64,000 nt of DNA from Chloroflexus aggregans DSM 9485 (GTDB lineage: Bacteria; Chloroflexota; Chloroflexia; Chloroflexales; Chloroflexaceae). The stretch lies in assembly GCF_000021945.1 (NCBI RefSeq), contig NC_011831.1, forward strand, positions 4,167,353-4,231,352, given 5' to 3'. Below the pieces are notes generated by a model. The model had not been told where the DNA came from, made no database searches, and was given only the letters and a program-made list of their open reading frames with translations. Below are positions 43,343 to 53,695 of this stretch, piece after piece. The first letter of the stretch is position 1; every line of letters starts with the position of its first letter. The translations under genes and the position numbers were made by a program.

Positions 43343-44218
43343 TTACACGCCGGGATAACCGACAGTGAGGGCCAGCGCCGAATGGTCCAGATCGCCGTTA
43401 CCACTGTCGATCAGGCGTTGGAAGTGAGTACGCACGAGATCGCTGAATGGGAGTGAGAGACCAAGTGCAGTGGCGGTCGTGTGGATAATCTCCATATCCT
43501 TCTGATGAAGCCGTACCCGAAAGCCAGGACGAAATTCGTTGCGCGCCATTGTCGGCCCGCGGATGTCGAGCACCCGACTCTGAGCCAGCCCACCACCGAG
43601 CACGCGCAGGATGATCTCAGGAGCGATACCGGCAGCTTTACCGAATGCTAACGCTTCGGCGGCGGCGGCCATCGTAATGGCAACGGCGATTTGGTTACAA
43701 GCTTTGACCGTCTGCCCGGCTCCAATGAGGCCGCAGTAGGTGATCGTTTTACCCAGCGTTTGGAAGATGGGTAGCGCCCGCTCGAAATCCTCCGGCTGAC
43801 CACCGACCATAATCGAGAGGGTTGCGGTGGCGGCCCCCTTGTCGCCCCCGCTGACCGGTGCATCGAGCATTGCAATCCCATAGTCGGCGGCTGCCGCCGC
43901 TAGTTGACGGACCGTTTCAGGGGCAATCGTGCTCATATCGATGAATAGGCTTCCCCGGCCCATGTGGGCGAATAGGCCGTCCGCTCCCTGAGCGACTCTG
44001 GCAACGTCGGGACCATTGGGTAACATCGTGATCACCACGTCACTTGTCCGGGCTAGTTCAGCAGGAGAACTGGCCGGGATCAAGCCTTCGGCGGCCAGTT
44101 CGTTCATTGGCTGGGGCGAGCGATTCCACACGGTGACGGTAAACCCGGCGCGGTGCAGGTTGCGTGCCATTGGTTTGCCCATCACTCCGAGACCGATAAA
44201 GCCGATCCGTTGCGTCAT
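43343..44218 (-). CDS. garR: Tartronate semialdehyde reductase (2-hydroxy-3-oxopropionate reductase)
   Basis: 291 residues of the beta-hydroxyacid dehydrogenase family. The NAD(P) motif GFIGLGVMGKPMARNL is at residues 6-21, the substrate motif DAPVSGGDKGA near 118, and the catalytic Lys is in GQTVKACNQ near 168. It reduces tartronate semialdehyde to D-glycerate, following Gcl in the pathway. The 3-hydroxyisobutyrate dehydrogenase alternative is less likely given the neighbours. Confidence 0.88.
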   Translation of the reverse strand: MTQRIGFIGLGVMGKPMARNLHRAGFTVTVWNRSPQPMNELAAEGLIPASSPAELARTSDVVITMLPNGPDVARVAQGADGLFAHMGRGSLFIDMSTIAPETVRQLAAAAADYGIAMLDAPVSGGDKGAATATLSIMVGGQPEDFERALPIFQTLGKTITYCGLIGAGQTVKACNQIAVAITMAAAAEALAFGKAAGIAPEIILRVLGGGLAQSRVLDIRGPTMARNEFRPGFRVRLHQKDMEIIHTTATALGLSLPFSDLVRTHFQRLIDSGNGDLDHSALALTVGYPGV

Positions 44219-44255
44219 TGTTCGTTCCTTTCACTGCGTTTGGGGAGATGGTGTT

Positions 44256-45077
44256 TCACAGCGAGTCGTTCCACCGAAGCTCCGCCGGATCGATAGGACG
44301 GCGCCGGTCGGCGGGGAGCCACGCCAGACTGTCGGCAAGCGTACCGGCGGGAATGAACTCCAGGCCGATGAAACCGGTGTAGTTACTCGCCGCGATAGTA
44401 CGGAAGATAAAGGGGAAATGCAGCTCGCCGGTGCCGGGTTGATGACGATCGGGGGCGTCGGCAACTTGAATGTGGCCGATCTGGCCGATGTGCTCGCGAA
44501 TGGTACGGGTGATATTCCCCTCCATCAATTGCATGTGATAACAATCGTACTGGTAACGAAGGTTAGGCGCACCAACACTCGCCAGGAACGTGAGTGTCTC
44601 GGCAGTCGTGGTTAACAAGTAACCGTCGTTCTCCCAGGCGTTAAGTGATTCGACCACGATCTCGATCCCGACGGCTGCCGCTTGCTCGCACAGCCAGGCC
44701 AGATTCTCGCGTACCCGTGCGAGTTGTACCTCGCGAGGCTCGGTTGGAACCGGTTTCCCGACCAACGCATTCATGCGCGGGCAGCCGATCTGGCATGCGA
44801 ATTCCAAAGCGCGTGGCACGAGGGCGCGCCATTCCGCTTGACGTGTCGGGTGATTGAGCAGGCCACGCTCGCCTTGGGCGAGATTACCGGCGGGTAAATT
44901 GACCAATACCGGTTGTAAGCCGGTATCACGCAGGCGATGGTGGATGGCGGTGAGATCAACGCCGTCCGGCCACCAAAACTCGACTGCATCGAACCCGAGA
45001 CGGGCCGCCGTATCGAAGCGGTCACGCCACGGGGTATCGCGCATTGTGAGCGAAACATTCAGGGCAAAGCGGATCAT
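44256..45077 (-). CDS. hyi: Hydroxypyruvate isomerase
   Basis: 273 residues, a TIM-barrel of the xylose-isomerase-like/Hyi family. Motifs are GFDAVEFWWPDG near residue 28, VVESLNAWENDGYLL with a likely catalytic Glu near 140, and a QYDCYHMQLMEG metal-binding segment near 175. GLEFIPAG near 240 supplies a second Glu. It interconverts hydroxypyruvate and tartronate semialdehyde. First gene of the operon, 37 bp before garR, divergent from glcDE. Confidence 0.88.
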   Translation of the reverse strand: MIRFALNVSLTMRDTPWRDRFDTAARLGFDAVEFWWPDGVDLTAIHHRLRDTGLQPVLVNLPAGNLAQGERGLLNHPTRQAEWRALVPRALEFACQIGCPRMNALVGKPVPTEPREVQLARVRENLAWLCEQAAAVGIEIVVESLNAWENDGYLLTTTAETLTFLASVGAPNLRYQYDCYHMQLMEGNITRTIREHIGQIGHIQVADAPDRHQPGTGELHFPFIFRTIAASNYTGFIGLEFIPAGTLADSLAWLPADRRRPIDPAELRWNDSL

Positions 45078-45097
45078 TGTCGTTTCTTTCCGTTTTA

Positions 45098-45111
45098 TGA
45101 AATTATTTTCC
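45098..45111. promoter_or_regulatory. TGAAA...TTTTC element upstream of hyi
   Basis: TGAAATTATTTTCC lies 20 bp before the hyi start codon and resembles elements at 43311 and 45350. The 45078-45384 gap otherwise contains only the divergent promoters. Confidence 0.35.
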
Positions 45112-45315
45112 GTTTAGTGGTATATAGCATACCGAGATGAATGTCGGCTGTCAAGCCCTTTTATGCACTTTCGCGAACGAAGGGGTGATGAAAGCGGTGG
45201 AGAGTGTCGGACAGGAGTGGTGAGACGCAAGGCTGTATGCCCCCACCGGGCCGGTTACCGCATGCGAGATGATTCGCTGGTTGTGCCGTTCACTTCTCGT
45301 AGATGGCTTTCTGCC

Positions 45316-45369
45316 TTGACAAGCTGTCAGTGCTCGGTATATCATTCCATGAAAAGGAATAACTTTTCA
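45316..45369 (+). promoter_or_regulatory. Promoter and operator candidate of glcDE
   Basis: TTGACA (45316-45321) with a TATATC/TATCAT -10 (45338-45345) is followed by the inverted repeat TGAAAAGGAATAACTTTTCA (45350-45369), placed where a repressor would block the transcription start. Confidence 0.5.
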
Positions 45370-45384
45370 CTAGTCGGAAAAGGT

Positions 45385-48226
45385 ATGATGCCAATGCACG
45401 AATTTCTCACTGCGTTGCGTGATCTCCTCGGTACTGAGCACGTGATCACCGACCCTATGAACCTTGCTCCGTACCGTCACGATTGGTTACCCGGCGATTA
45501 CCCCTTGCCGGATGTGGTGGTCAGGCCAACCGACCCGGCGCATCTGCCGGCTATCGTTCGTTTGGCGCAGGCCGTCGGCTTACCGGTGGTGACACGTGGC
45601 GCCGGCACCGGTCTTACCGGCGGTGCTCGTCCACTGTATGGTGGTGTCGTGATCGATATGACGCGCTTGAACGCAATCGAGGAGATCGATTTACCCAACC
45701 GGTGGGCACTCGTGCAAGCCGGCATGATCACGTACCAACTGAGTGCAGCGTTGGCGAAACATGGCTGGTTTTACGCCCCTGACCCGGCCTCGTGGCAGAT
45801 GTGTACTATTGGCGGTAATATTGCCAATAATAGTGGCGGGCCGCGTTGCTTGAAGTATGGGGTGACAACGAACCACGTGTTGGCCCTAGAGGTGACGCTG
45901 GCCGATGGTCGGCAGGGATGGATAGGTGATGGCACCGAGACGTTTACGTGGCATGGGTACGATCTTATCGGGTTGTTGGTCGGTTCGGAAGGAACGTTGG
46001 CGGTGATCGGGCGGGCTTGGTTGCGGTTGACCCGTAAGCCCGAGGCGAATCGGGTGGCATTGGCGCTTTTTCCCGATGTTGTATCTGCGTGTGCTGCTGT
46101 CAGTGCGATTCTGGCTGCCGGCTATGTGCCTACAGCGCTCGAAGTGATGGATGCGACAACGATGCTGGCGGTTAATCGGGCGCAGCAAGCCGATCTGCCT
46201 GCCGAAGCCGGCGCGGCGCTGATTATCGAGATTGATGGTGTAACCGAAGGCCTTGATGAGACAATGGCTGAAATCGAGGTGATGTGCCGTCGGTATGGTG
46301 CGTTCCAGATCAGGACAGCGGTCACCATTGCTGAGCAAGAACGGTTGTGGGCAGCACGGCGTAGTGCGTTTGCCTCATTCCATACTTTAGCCCCCTCATT
46401 TTTATTAGTTGATACCGTTGTACCACGTACCCGTTTGCCGGCGATGATGGCCCATACGCAACGGCTCAGTACTCAGTATGGCTTGCCAATCGCGAATGTA
46501 TTCCACGCCGGCGATGGTAATCTCCATCCTCTGGTCTTGTACGACCCGTCCGATCCGGTTCAGGTGGCAAAGGCGCACGCCATTACTGCCGATGTGTTGG
46601 CGCTGAGTATTGCCGAAGGTGGGGCGGTGAGTGGTGAACATGGGATTGGTGTTGAGAAGCGTGATTTTTTGGCTCGGCTGTACCGACAGGCCGATTTAGC
46701 GGTACACGCGACCGTCTATGCGGTCTTTAATTCAGAACATCGGCTTAACCCGGGTAAAGTCTTTCCGGTGGGGCTTGATCCGCTCACTTTAGCAGCGGAG
46801 CGTACTGCCGGTCTTGTCACACCGCAATCGTTGGCGCGTGAGCACTTGCCTGCTGCCCTGGCCGAGGTGGTAGGTGCAGCGTATGTGTTAACCGGTACAG
46901 ACATGGCTGCTTATGCTGTGCAAGGTCGGTTGCCGGCATTGGTGGTGTTGCCGGCGACAACAACCGAGCTTGCCGGAGTAATGTCGCTCTGTTATCAGGC
47001 CGGCGTACACGTGGTGCCGTGGGGTGGTGGTTCACAACAGGCTATCGGGCAGCTTGCCACCGAGCCTGATGTGGTCGTTGTTACCCGCCGGTTGCAGCGA
47101 GTTGTCGCCTACGAGCCAGACGATTTGACGATTAGGGTTGAGGCAGGGATGACCCTGGCCGAGTTGAAGCGTGCTCTTGCCGCTCATCAGCAACAATTCC
47201 CGCTTGAGATCGCCGATGAAGCGCAGGCAACCCTGGGTGGCTTGCTTGCAACTGATACCAATGGCTCTCGCAGACTAGGGTATGGTGCGTTACGGGATCT
47301 GGTATTGGGGCTAACAGTGGTACAGGTTGATGGTACGGTGGTTCAGCTCGGCGGCCAGGTGGTCAAGAATGTGAGTGGGTACGACGTGGTAAAGCTGTTT
47401 ATCGGGAGCCATGGTACGCTAGGCATCATCAGTGAGGTGTCGTTACGAACCTTCCCCTGCCCACCGGCGACGGTAAGTATTGTGACCGGGTTTGCCGATC
47501 ATAACACTGCAGTTCGCTTTCTCAATGAGCTAACTACGACGCAGCTACAGCCGGTATCTGCGGTCTATCTCGATTCACGATTATTGCGCACGTTGCGTAT
47601 TCAGGGTGAAGCCGGGATTGCCCTACGCTTTGAAGGTCATCCGGCGGCCTGCCGACGCCAGCTTGATGAGATGGTAAGTATTGCCATATGCGGTTGATGC
47701 CCACACCATCTTGATCGAACGAGGCACCGAGCAAGCACGGATTTGGAATCTCTGTACTCATGGCACAGCGTTGCCGCAGCGGAGCGATACGTGGCCGATC
47801 CAGCTTGCCGTTAAGCCGACCGAGTTTTGGGTTGCGTTGCAAGCGCTTACGCAAACGGTTGCCGATTACGGCGCTGAATTGACGGTAAGCAGGCAGCCGT
47901 ATCATGGGTTGATCACCGGCGAAATTACCGGTGAAGCGACGGCAGTAGAGGCCATTCTCACTGCCTTACTCAAACGGTGGCCGCATGTTCGGATTCCGGC
48001 CGGCGTATTGCCGGATGCGTGTGCTCCTCAGCGTTGGGGCTACGCAGCCGATCCACTTATTCCTGAGCTTACCGCTCGTCTAAAACAGGCCTTCGATCCG
48101 TTGAATCGACTCAATCGCCGGTGGTGGCCGTATAGCTGTGAGCCGGTTATCGGCAACTCAGCGTCAGTGTCGTCGGTTACCGAGCACCTGATCGAGAACC
48201 ATATGATAGACGGAGAAGCGGGCTGA
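45385..48226 (+). pseudogene. GlcD-GlcE fusion (glycolate oxidase FAD subunits), frameshifted in the GlcE part
   Basis: The first frame (45385-47697, 770 residues) has a complete GlcD-like FAD-linked oxidase: VTRGAGTGLTGGARP, GNIANNSGGPRCLKYG, GEHGIGVEKRDFL. A GlcE-like FAD domain follows from about residue 460, with GGLLATDTNGSRRLGYG and VKNVSGYDVVKLFIGSHGTLG. Near 47680-47695 the frame ends early. A +1 frame continues to 48226 with the expected GlcE end (LKQAFDPLNRLNR). As given, one extra base disrupts a roughly 945-residue fusion. Glycolate to glyoxylate fits the divergent gcl operon; no glcF was seen. The start follows GGAAAAGG. Confidence 0.8.
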
Positions 48227-49044
48227 GTCGACATGCAAACCGCCTTCGAGTCGGTAAAAAGACAACGGTGCGGTTACGGCGGCGGCCAGTCGTTCGCTAT
48301 CACTGTATGGGATAACCGGATCATGCGTACCGTGAAATATAATCACCGGACACTGTACCTGCCCAATCCATGGATGCGCGCGAAGTGGGTACTTGAGCAG
48401 AAAGCTCGGTACCCACGGAAACAGCCGGCGCGCGATCGCTTCAACGCTGTACAGCGGGCTTTCGAGGATGAGCAGCCGAGGACGATGATGGGCCGCGAGC
48501 CACGAGGCAAGGCTGGTTCCGAGTGAGCTACCGTAGAGTACGATCTGATGTTCGGGGTATCGCGCTTGCACCCAAGTGTAGATTACTTCAACGTCGGCGA
48601 GTAATTGTGCTTCGCTGCTGATGGAGCCGGTGCTCTGACCATACCCGCGATAATCGGCCATGACAACATCGTAACCACGATCGGGAAATGCAGAACCTCT
48701 CGTCCCCAAAAGCGAAGACTATGTCCATTGCCATGAAGGTAAACAACTACGCCCTTAGGATTGATGGTGCGAAACCATAGCATATGGATTTTAGCACCGT
48801 CGACTGATAACCAAAGCTCTTCAAATGGTTGGTCAAAATGGTAATGGGTATCGGGCGGATCGACATCAGACTGAAAGATTAATCTCTCTTGATCTAGATA
48901 GATGGTAATACAAGCGATACTGTACAAGACAGCACTCATAAGTAGTGCGAGGAGAAAACGGCGGATAATGACTTTGGGCCGATGGTCGACGCACGCACAG
49001 AACGATTTTTCTTCGGTAACGGTGTTGGTAGTATTTTGTATCAT
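48164..49044 (-). pseudogene. Alpha/beta hydrolase with N-terminal membrane anchor, frameshifted
   Basis: The 5' frame (from 49044) has a membrane segment near residue 30 and the oxyanion motif VVVYLHGNG. The 3' frame (to 48164) has DYRGYGQSTG, the nucleophile elbow YGSSLGTS, FHGTHDPVIP and GLHVD, a complete Ser-Asp-His triad. The frames join at HF/PDRGYD near 48690-48696, in a run of three C where four would keep frame. It resembles YqkD/Bem46-like serine hydrolases. Its 3' end overlaps the convergent glcDE tail by 63 bp. Confidence 0.75.
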
Positions 49045-49102
49045 CAGTTCAGTATTGATAAACGACGGACATACCGATTCCGAATAGTTATAGTTCTACT
49101 CC

Positions 49103-49139
49103 CCTCGGTGGGGCACAGTGACACTGTACCCCACCGAGG
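49103..49139. other. 18-bp hairpin between the hydrolase and deoxyhypusine synthase-like genes
   Basis: Arms at 49103-49120 and 49122-49139 pair with one mismatch around a single-base centre, just after the end of the minus-strand gene at 49166. There is no T tract; it may still end that transcript. Confidence 0.5.
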
Positions 49140-49165
49140 TGCCTAGATCATTACAAGAAACCGTC

Positions 49166-50140
49166 TTACCACCCTAGCACCATTGCAAAGATTAACGGTG
49201 CTACAATCGTCGCATCCGATTCAATAATAAACTTCGGTGTGTTGACGGCCAACTTGCCCCAAGTAATCTTCTCGTTGGGAACGGCGCCGGAATACGAACC
49301 ATAGCTAGTCGTCGAATCGCTGATTTGGCAGAAATAGCCCCACACCGGTACCCCTTCACGACCGAGGTCTTGATGCAGCATTGGCACGACGCAGATCGGA
49401 AAATCGCCGGCGATACCGCCACCGATCTGGAAAAAGCCGATGGAGGCCTCGGCTGAGGTGCGGATGTACCAATCGGCCAGATCGATCATGTATTCGATCC
49501 CGGTGCGGACGGTATGGACATTCTTAATCTCACCGGTGATACAGTGGGCCGCGTACATATTACCGGTGGTTGAGTCTTCCCATCCCGGTACGTATATCGG
49601 TAAATTGCGCTCCATCGCAGCATAGACCCACGAATCGCGCGGATCGATCTGATAATACTGTGCCAACTGACCCGACCGCAGGATACGGTAAATAAACTCG
49701 TGCGGGAAGTAGCGCTCACCGGTCCGGTCAGCGTTCATCCACTCAGCGAGAAGAGCCTTCTCAAGTCGGCGCATCGCCTCTTCTTCAGGGATGCAGGTAT
49801 CGGTCACTCGATTCATATGACGTTCGAGCAGAGCTTGCTCATCGTGTGGGCTGAGGTCACGGTAGTGTGGCACTCGCTCGTAAAAGTTATGGGCAATCAG
49901 GTTAAAAATATCTTCTTCAAGGTTGGCACCGGTACACGAAATGGCGTGAACCTTGTCTTGTCGGATCATCTCGGCCAACGAGAGGCCAAGTTCGGCGGTA
50001 CTCATTGCACCGGCGAGGGTGATCATCATTTTGCCGCCGTTAGCCAGATGGGCGTTGTAGGCATCAGCCGCATCGACCAACGCAGCCGCGTTGAAGTGAC
50101 GAAAATGGTGTCGAATAAATTGAGTCACCGCTCCATTCAT
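49166..50140 (-). CDS. Deoxyhypusine synthase-like protein
   Basis: 324 residues, matching the DHS family along its length. Motifs are NGGKMMITLAGAMSTAELG near residue 34, ISCTGANLEEDIFNL near 69, GGGIAGDFPICVVPML near 226 and NEKITWGKL with the catalytic Lys296. DHS moves the aminobutyl group of spermidine to eIF5A in archaea and eukaryotes. Bacteria lack eIF5A, and many bacterial homologues act on free polyamines, for example making homospermidine. Substrate here is therefore unknown. It stands alone, preceded by a repeat patch. Confidence 0.85.
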   Translation of the reverse strand: MNGAVTQFIRHHFRHFNAAALVDAADAYNAHLANGGKMMITLAGAMSTAELGLSLAEMIRQDKVHAISCTGANLEEDIFNLIAHNFYERVPHYRDLSPHDEQALLERHMNRVTDTCIPEEEAMRRLEKALLAEWMNADRTGERYFPHEFIYRILRSGQLAQYYQIDPRDSWVYAAMERNLPIYVPGWEDSTTGNMYAAHCITGEIKNVHTVRTGIEYMIDLADWYIRTSAEASIGFFQIGGGIAGDFPICVVPMLHQDLGREGVPVWGYFCQISDSTTSYGSYSGAVPNEKITWGKLAVNTPKFIIESDATIVAPLIFAMVLGW

Positions 50141-50279
50141 ACGAGATCATCCTTTCACACGTAGAATACGGCAAGATACTGTATTCCATCAGGACGGAAC
50201 AAAACAGTCCGTCCGGAGCTATCGCAAGACGTAGCGATTATAGCATGCCCTCGGTAAACCTTCCCACCTCGTGAAAGGG

Positions 50280-50700
50280 GTGCAGGGCACGGCGATGCCG
50301 TGCCCCTATGGGTGGCGCGCTTTGCGTTAACGTCCTTTGCGTCCTTTGCCTCCTCTGCGGTCTTTGCGTGACGGTGGTGGGGTGCAAGGCACGGCGATGG
50401 CGTGTCCCTACGGGTGGCGCGCTTTGCGTCAGCGTCTTTGCGCCCTTTGCCTCCTCTGCGGTCTTTGCGTGACGGTGGTGGGGTGCAGGGCACGGCGATG
50501 GCGTGTCCCTACGGGTGGCGTTCTGGGTGTGAGGGTCCTTCGCGACTTTTGCCTTTTTGTGGGCACGGCGACGCCGTGCCCCTACGGGTGGCGCACCTGT
50601 GCGTGCGCAACCTTTGCGTCCTTTGCCCCCTTTGCGTTCTTTGCGTCAGCGTCTTTGCCTCCTCTGCGGTCTTTGCGTGAGCAGCGATTGACACCTCGTG
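50280..50700. repeat. Mosaic intergenic repeat patch (CCTTTGCGTC repeats plus palindromes)
   Basis: The gap 50141-50962 holds no gene. Four palindromic CACGGCGATGCCGTG-type modules (50289, 50392, 50495, 50565) alternate with stretches of CTTTGCGTCCTTTGCCTCCT-like repeats. These are the reverse complement of the repeat at 9465-9650. The rest of the gap (50700-50962) shows nothing beyond the RBS of the next gene. Confidence 0.85.
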
Positions 50701-50962
50701 AAAGATTCCACCCACAACGAGGGGGGAATTTACCAAAACTTTACACAAAACTTAACCTGAGCTGAAAAAGTCCTGTTACTATCATCTCACCGCGATAGAA
50801 GATGCATAACCGGCATACGCCGTCGGCTTGTCGTAATTGCTGATACCGACCTCGTCTGCGGCGCATCTCACCCCGTTCGTGAGCACCGGCAAGCAAAGAA
50901 TGACGGTTGTCGCATGCATCGCGCAAAGGTGTCGGCAGTGTAGCGTACATGAAGGAGGTCCT

Positions 50963-51244
50963 ATGTCGGATCTATCCAAGCTCCCGGTAGCGGAGCGGAA
51001 TCGACGGTACTGGCAAGAGAACTTACGCCTGATCACGATTTTACTCGTGATCTGGTTTGTCGTCTCGTATGTGCCGGTACTGTTCGTGGAAGCACTCAAC
51101 AACATCGTCATTGCCGGTTTTCCCCTTGGTTACTACATGGGCAGTCAGGGGTCATTGATCGTTTTCGTCGTTGAAATTTTCTACTATGCCTACGCGATGA
51201 ACAAGTTGGACGCCAAGTACGGTTTGAGTGATCGTGACCGCTAG
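50963..51244 (+). CDS. DUF4212 small subunit of a sodium/solute symporter
   Basis: 93 residues with two membrane segments (about 20-45 and 55-80), starting YWQENLRLI. DUF4212 proteins are found next to ActP/SSS symporters and are thought to be accessory subunits. AAGGAGG lies just before the chosen ATG, and the symporter gene follows after 33 bp. Confidence 0.85.
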   Translation: MSDLSKLPVAERNRRYWQENLRLITILLVIWFVVSYVPVLFVEALNNIVIAGFPLGYYMGSQGSLIVFVVEIFYYAYAMNKLDAKYGLSDRDR

Positions 51245-51277
51245 TCTGTCAGTTAATGAATCAGAGGAGAGATACGA

Positions 51278-53437
51278 ATGGCGACTTCAGCTCAGAGCCA
51301 GAGCGTCTTCCGCAACCGGATGGCGCGCTACTACGGCTACTTCACCATTGGCTTTATTGGCATAAGCCTGTTGATGCTCCTGCTAGAGGTATTTGCCGGT
51401 CTGCCGACCCAGATTATTGGCTGGGTCTTCCTGTTGTTAACGATGGCGCTCTACGCGACGATCGGCATTCTGTCGCGCACGAAGTTGCTGGATGAGTATT
51501 ATGTGGCCGGGCGCAACGTGCCGGCGGTCTTTAACGGTATGGCTACCGGTGCCGACTGGATGAGCGCGGCGTCGTTCATCTCGATGGCCGGTACGCTCTG
51601 GCTGCTTGGCTACGATGGTCTGGCCTATATTATGGGTTGGACGGGTGGTTACGTGTTGCTGGCGCTGCTCTTTGCGCCGTACCTGCGCAAGTTCGGCCAG
51701 TACACGATTCCCGACTTCGTCGGCGCGCGCTTCGGTGGCAATACTGCCCGCGTGGTGGCGGCGATCTGCGCGATTATCGTTTCGCTCACCTACGTGACCG
51801 CGCAGGTGGTCGGCGTCGGTCTGATTATGCAGCGCTTCGTCGGCGTTGATTACACCATCGGTGTTATCCTCGGTCTGTCGGGGGTACTGGTCTGTTCGTT
51901 CCTTGGTGGTATGAAGGCCGTGACATGGACGCAGGTAGCACAATACATCATTCTGATTATTGCTTACCTGATCCCGGTTACGGCTCTGTCGATCCAACTG
52001 ACCGGCTTCCCCATCCCACAGTTGAGCTATGGGCAGGCATTGCAGCGGATTCAGGTGCTTGAGCAGGAGCAAGGTCTGGCGAAGACCGCCGAATCACCGG
52101 TAGTGCCAGGAAAGTTCGTTACCAGTGGCTACATTCCACCGTTCAATGAAGGTTTGAGCAATGCTGCTGCCGTTGATGCGGTGAAACAGCTTAATACGCA
52201 GTTTGGTTTGAATGTTACTCCACCGGCGTTGCAGACCATCCCTGATGCTAAGAAGCCGGAATTGGGTGACTGGCGTGGCACACCGTGGAACTTCCTCGCG
52301 CTGATGGCATGTCTGATGCTGGGGACTGCCGGTCTGCCGCACATTCTCATCCGCTTCTACACTGTGCCGAGTGTGCGTGAGAGCCGGATGAGCGTCGGTT
52401 GGTCGCTCTTCTTCATCTTCTTGCTCTACTTCACTGCGCCGGCTTACGCTGCCTTCTCGCGTTGGCAGATCCTTGAGAATGTGGTGGGCAAGCCGATCAG
52501 CGAACTGCCGAACTGGACAAAGACATGGGCGAGCAATGGTCTGATCGTGATCCGCGATCTTAAGGCGATTGATGGCGTTGAGATCGGCAAGGAGCCGGGC
52601 TGGGTCAAGAATCTGATCAATGCGAAGTCGTTGGTGGTGGAAGACGCCAATGGCAACGGCAAGATCGATCTGGGACCGTGGGAGGATATTGGTGAAGGAA
52701 AGGGTCGGGCCGGTGAGATTTCGGGTACGGTTGTCACAAAGGCACGCACCGACGGTATCTTGCAGCTCAATGAGTTGGGTCGTACCACTGCCGATGGTAT
52801 TGACGGCGACCTCGTGGTGCTCTCGACGCCGGATATTGCCGGTTTGCCCTTCACTATCGGTGCGTTGATCGCGGCGGGTGGTCTGGCGGCGGCGCTCAGC
52901 ACCGCTGACGGTCTGCTGGTGGTGATTGCGTCGGCCATCGCGCACGATATCTACTTCCGCACGATCAATCCCAAGGCCAGCCTCAATACTCGCATCGTCC
53001 TCGGTAAGTCAATGATTGTGGTAGCGGCAGTGGTTGCTGCATTACTGGCAATGCCTCGCCTCGCTCTGATCGCTCAGATGGTGGCGTGGGCGTTCTCGAT
53101 GGCTGCCGCCACCTTTTTCCCAGTGGTGCTGCTCGGCATCTTCTGGAAGCGGGCCAATGGGCCCGGCGCGATTGCCGGTATGATTGGTGGTTTGGCCGTG
53201 ACCCTCTTCTACATGTTCAATAACTATACGAACCCGGCGTTTAATGTGCTGGGTATCTCGCACCTCGGTTCGGGTATCTTCGGTCTGCCGGTGGCGATCA
53301 TCTTGATCGTAGTTGTCAGCCTCCTGACGAAGGAACCATCAAAGGAAATCCAAGATCTGGTTGATAACTTGCGCAACCCGATCACCGACGACGAAGGGAT
53401 GTCCAAGATGCTCGATAAGGTGGCGACGGCGAAGTAG
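51278..53437 (+). CDS. Cation/acetate symporter-like SSS-family transporter with a large soluble insert
   Basis: 719 residues, longer than usual ActP (about 550). SSS features are YYVAGRNVPAVFNGMATGADWMSA near residue 75, GTAGLPHILIRFYTVP near 350, and LAAALSTADGLLVVIASAIAHD near 540. Two soluble inserts lie between membrane segments (about 255-335 and 415-520). The second has DANGNGKIDLGPWED, an EF-hand/dockerin-like calcium loop. Pairing with DUF4212 fits acetate or another short carboxylate as substrate. A terminator follows. Confidence 0.87.
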   Translation: MATSAQSQSVFRNRMARYYGYFTIGFIGISLLMLLLEVFAGLPTQIIGWVFLLLTMALYATIGILSRTKLLDEYYVAGRNVPAVFNGMATGADWMSAASFISMAGTLWLLGYDGLAYIMGWTGGYVLLALLFAPYLRKFGQYTIPDFVGARFGGNTARVVAAICAIIVSLTYVTAQVVGVGLIMQRFVGVDYTIGVILGLSGVLVCSFLGGMKAVTWTQVAQYIILIIAYLIPVTALSIQLTGFPIPQLSYGQALQRIQVLEQEQGLAKTAESPVVPGKFVTSGYIPPFNEGLSNAAAVDAVKQLNTQFGLNVTPPALQTIPDAKKPELGDWRGTPWNFLALMACLMLGTAGLPHILIRFYTVPSVRESRMSVGWSLFFIFLLYFTAPAYAAFSRWQILENVVGKPISELPNWTKTWASNGLIVIRDLKAIDGVEIGKEPGWVKNLINAKSLVVEDANGNGKIDLGPWEDIGEGKGRAGEISGTVVTKARTDGILQLNELGRTTADGIDGDLVVLSTPDIAGLPFTIGALIAAGGLAAALSTADGLLVVIASAIAHDIYFRTINPKASLNTRIVLGKSMIVVAAVVAALLAMPRLALIAQMVAWAFSMAAATFFPVVLLGIFWKRANGPGAIAGMIGGLAVTLFYMFNNYTNPAFNVLGISHLGSGIFGLPVAIILIVVVSLLTKEPSKEIQDLVDNLRNPITDDEGMSKMLDKVATAK

Positions 53438-53454
53438 TCGTGAGCGCGTTGGCT

Positions 53455-53491
53455 ATACGGCGCGGGAAGGAATCCCGCGCCGTATTGTTTT
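53455..53491 (+). terminator. Rho-independent terminator of the symporter operon
   Basis: A 13-bp perfect stem ATACGGCGCGGGA / TCCCGCGCCGTAT with a 5-nt loop, then TGTTTT. Confidence 0.85.
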
Positions 53492-53695
53492 GAGGTTGAG
53501 CGAGCAGGCTGAAGCCTGATCGCCAACGAGTAATAGGCTCAGGATCGCCGGTGGCGCCGGATGATGGTCGGTAGGTTTTGGTCACAGTGCCATCTGGCCC
53601 CGACACCGTCGGTGTGATCGTGCTATACTGCAAGAGAGAAGGTAAAACGATGGTGCCTTAGGTGTTGGCATGCTCTGCTCTAGATTTCGGTTGTT

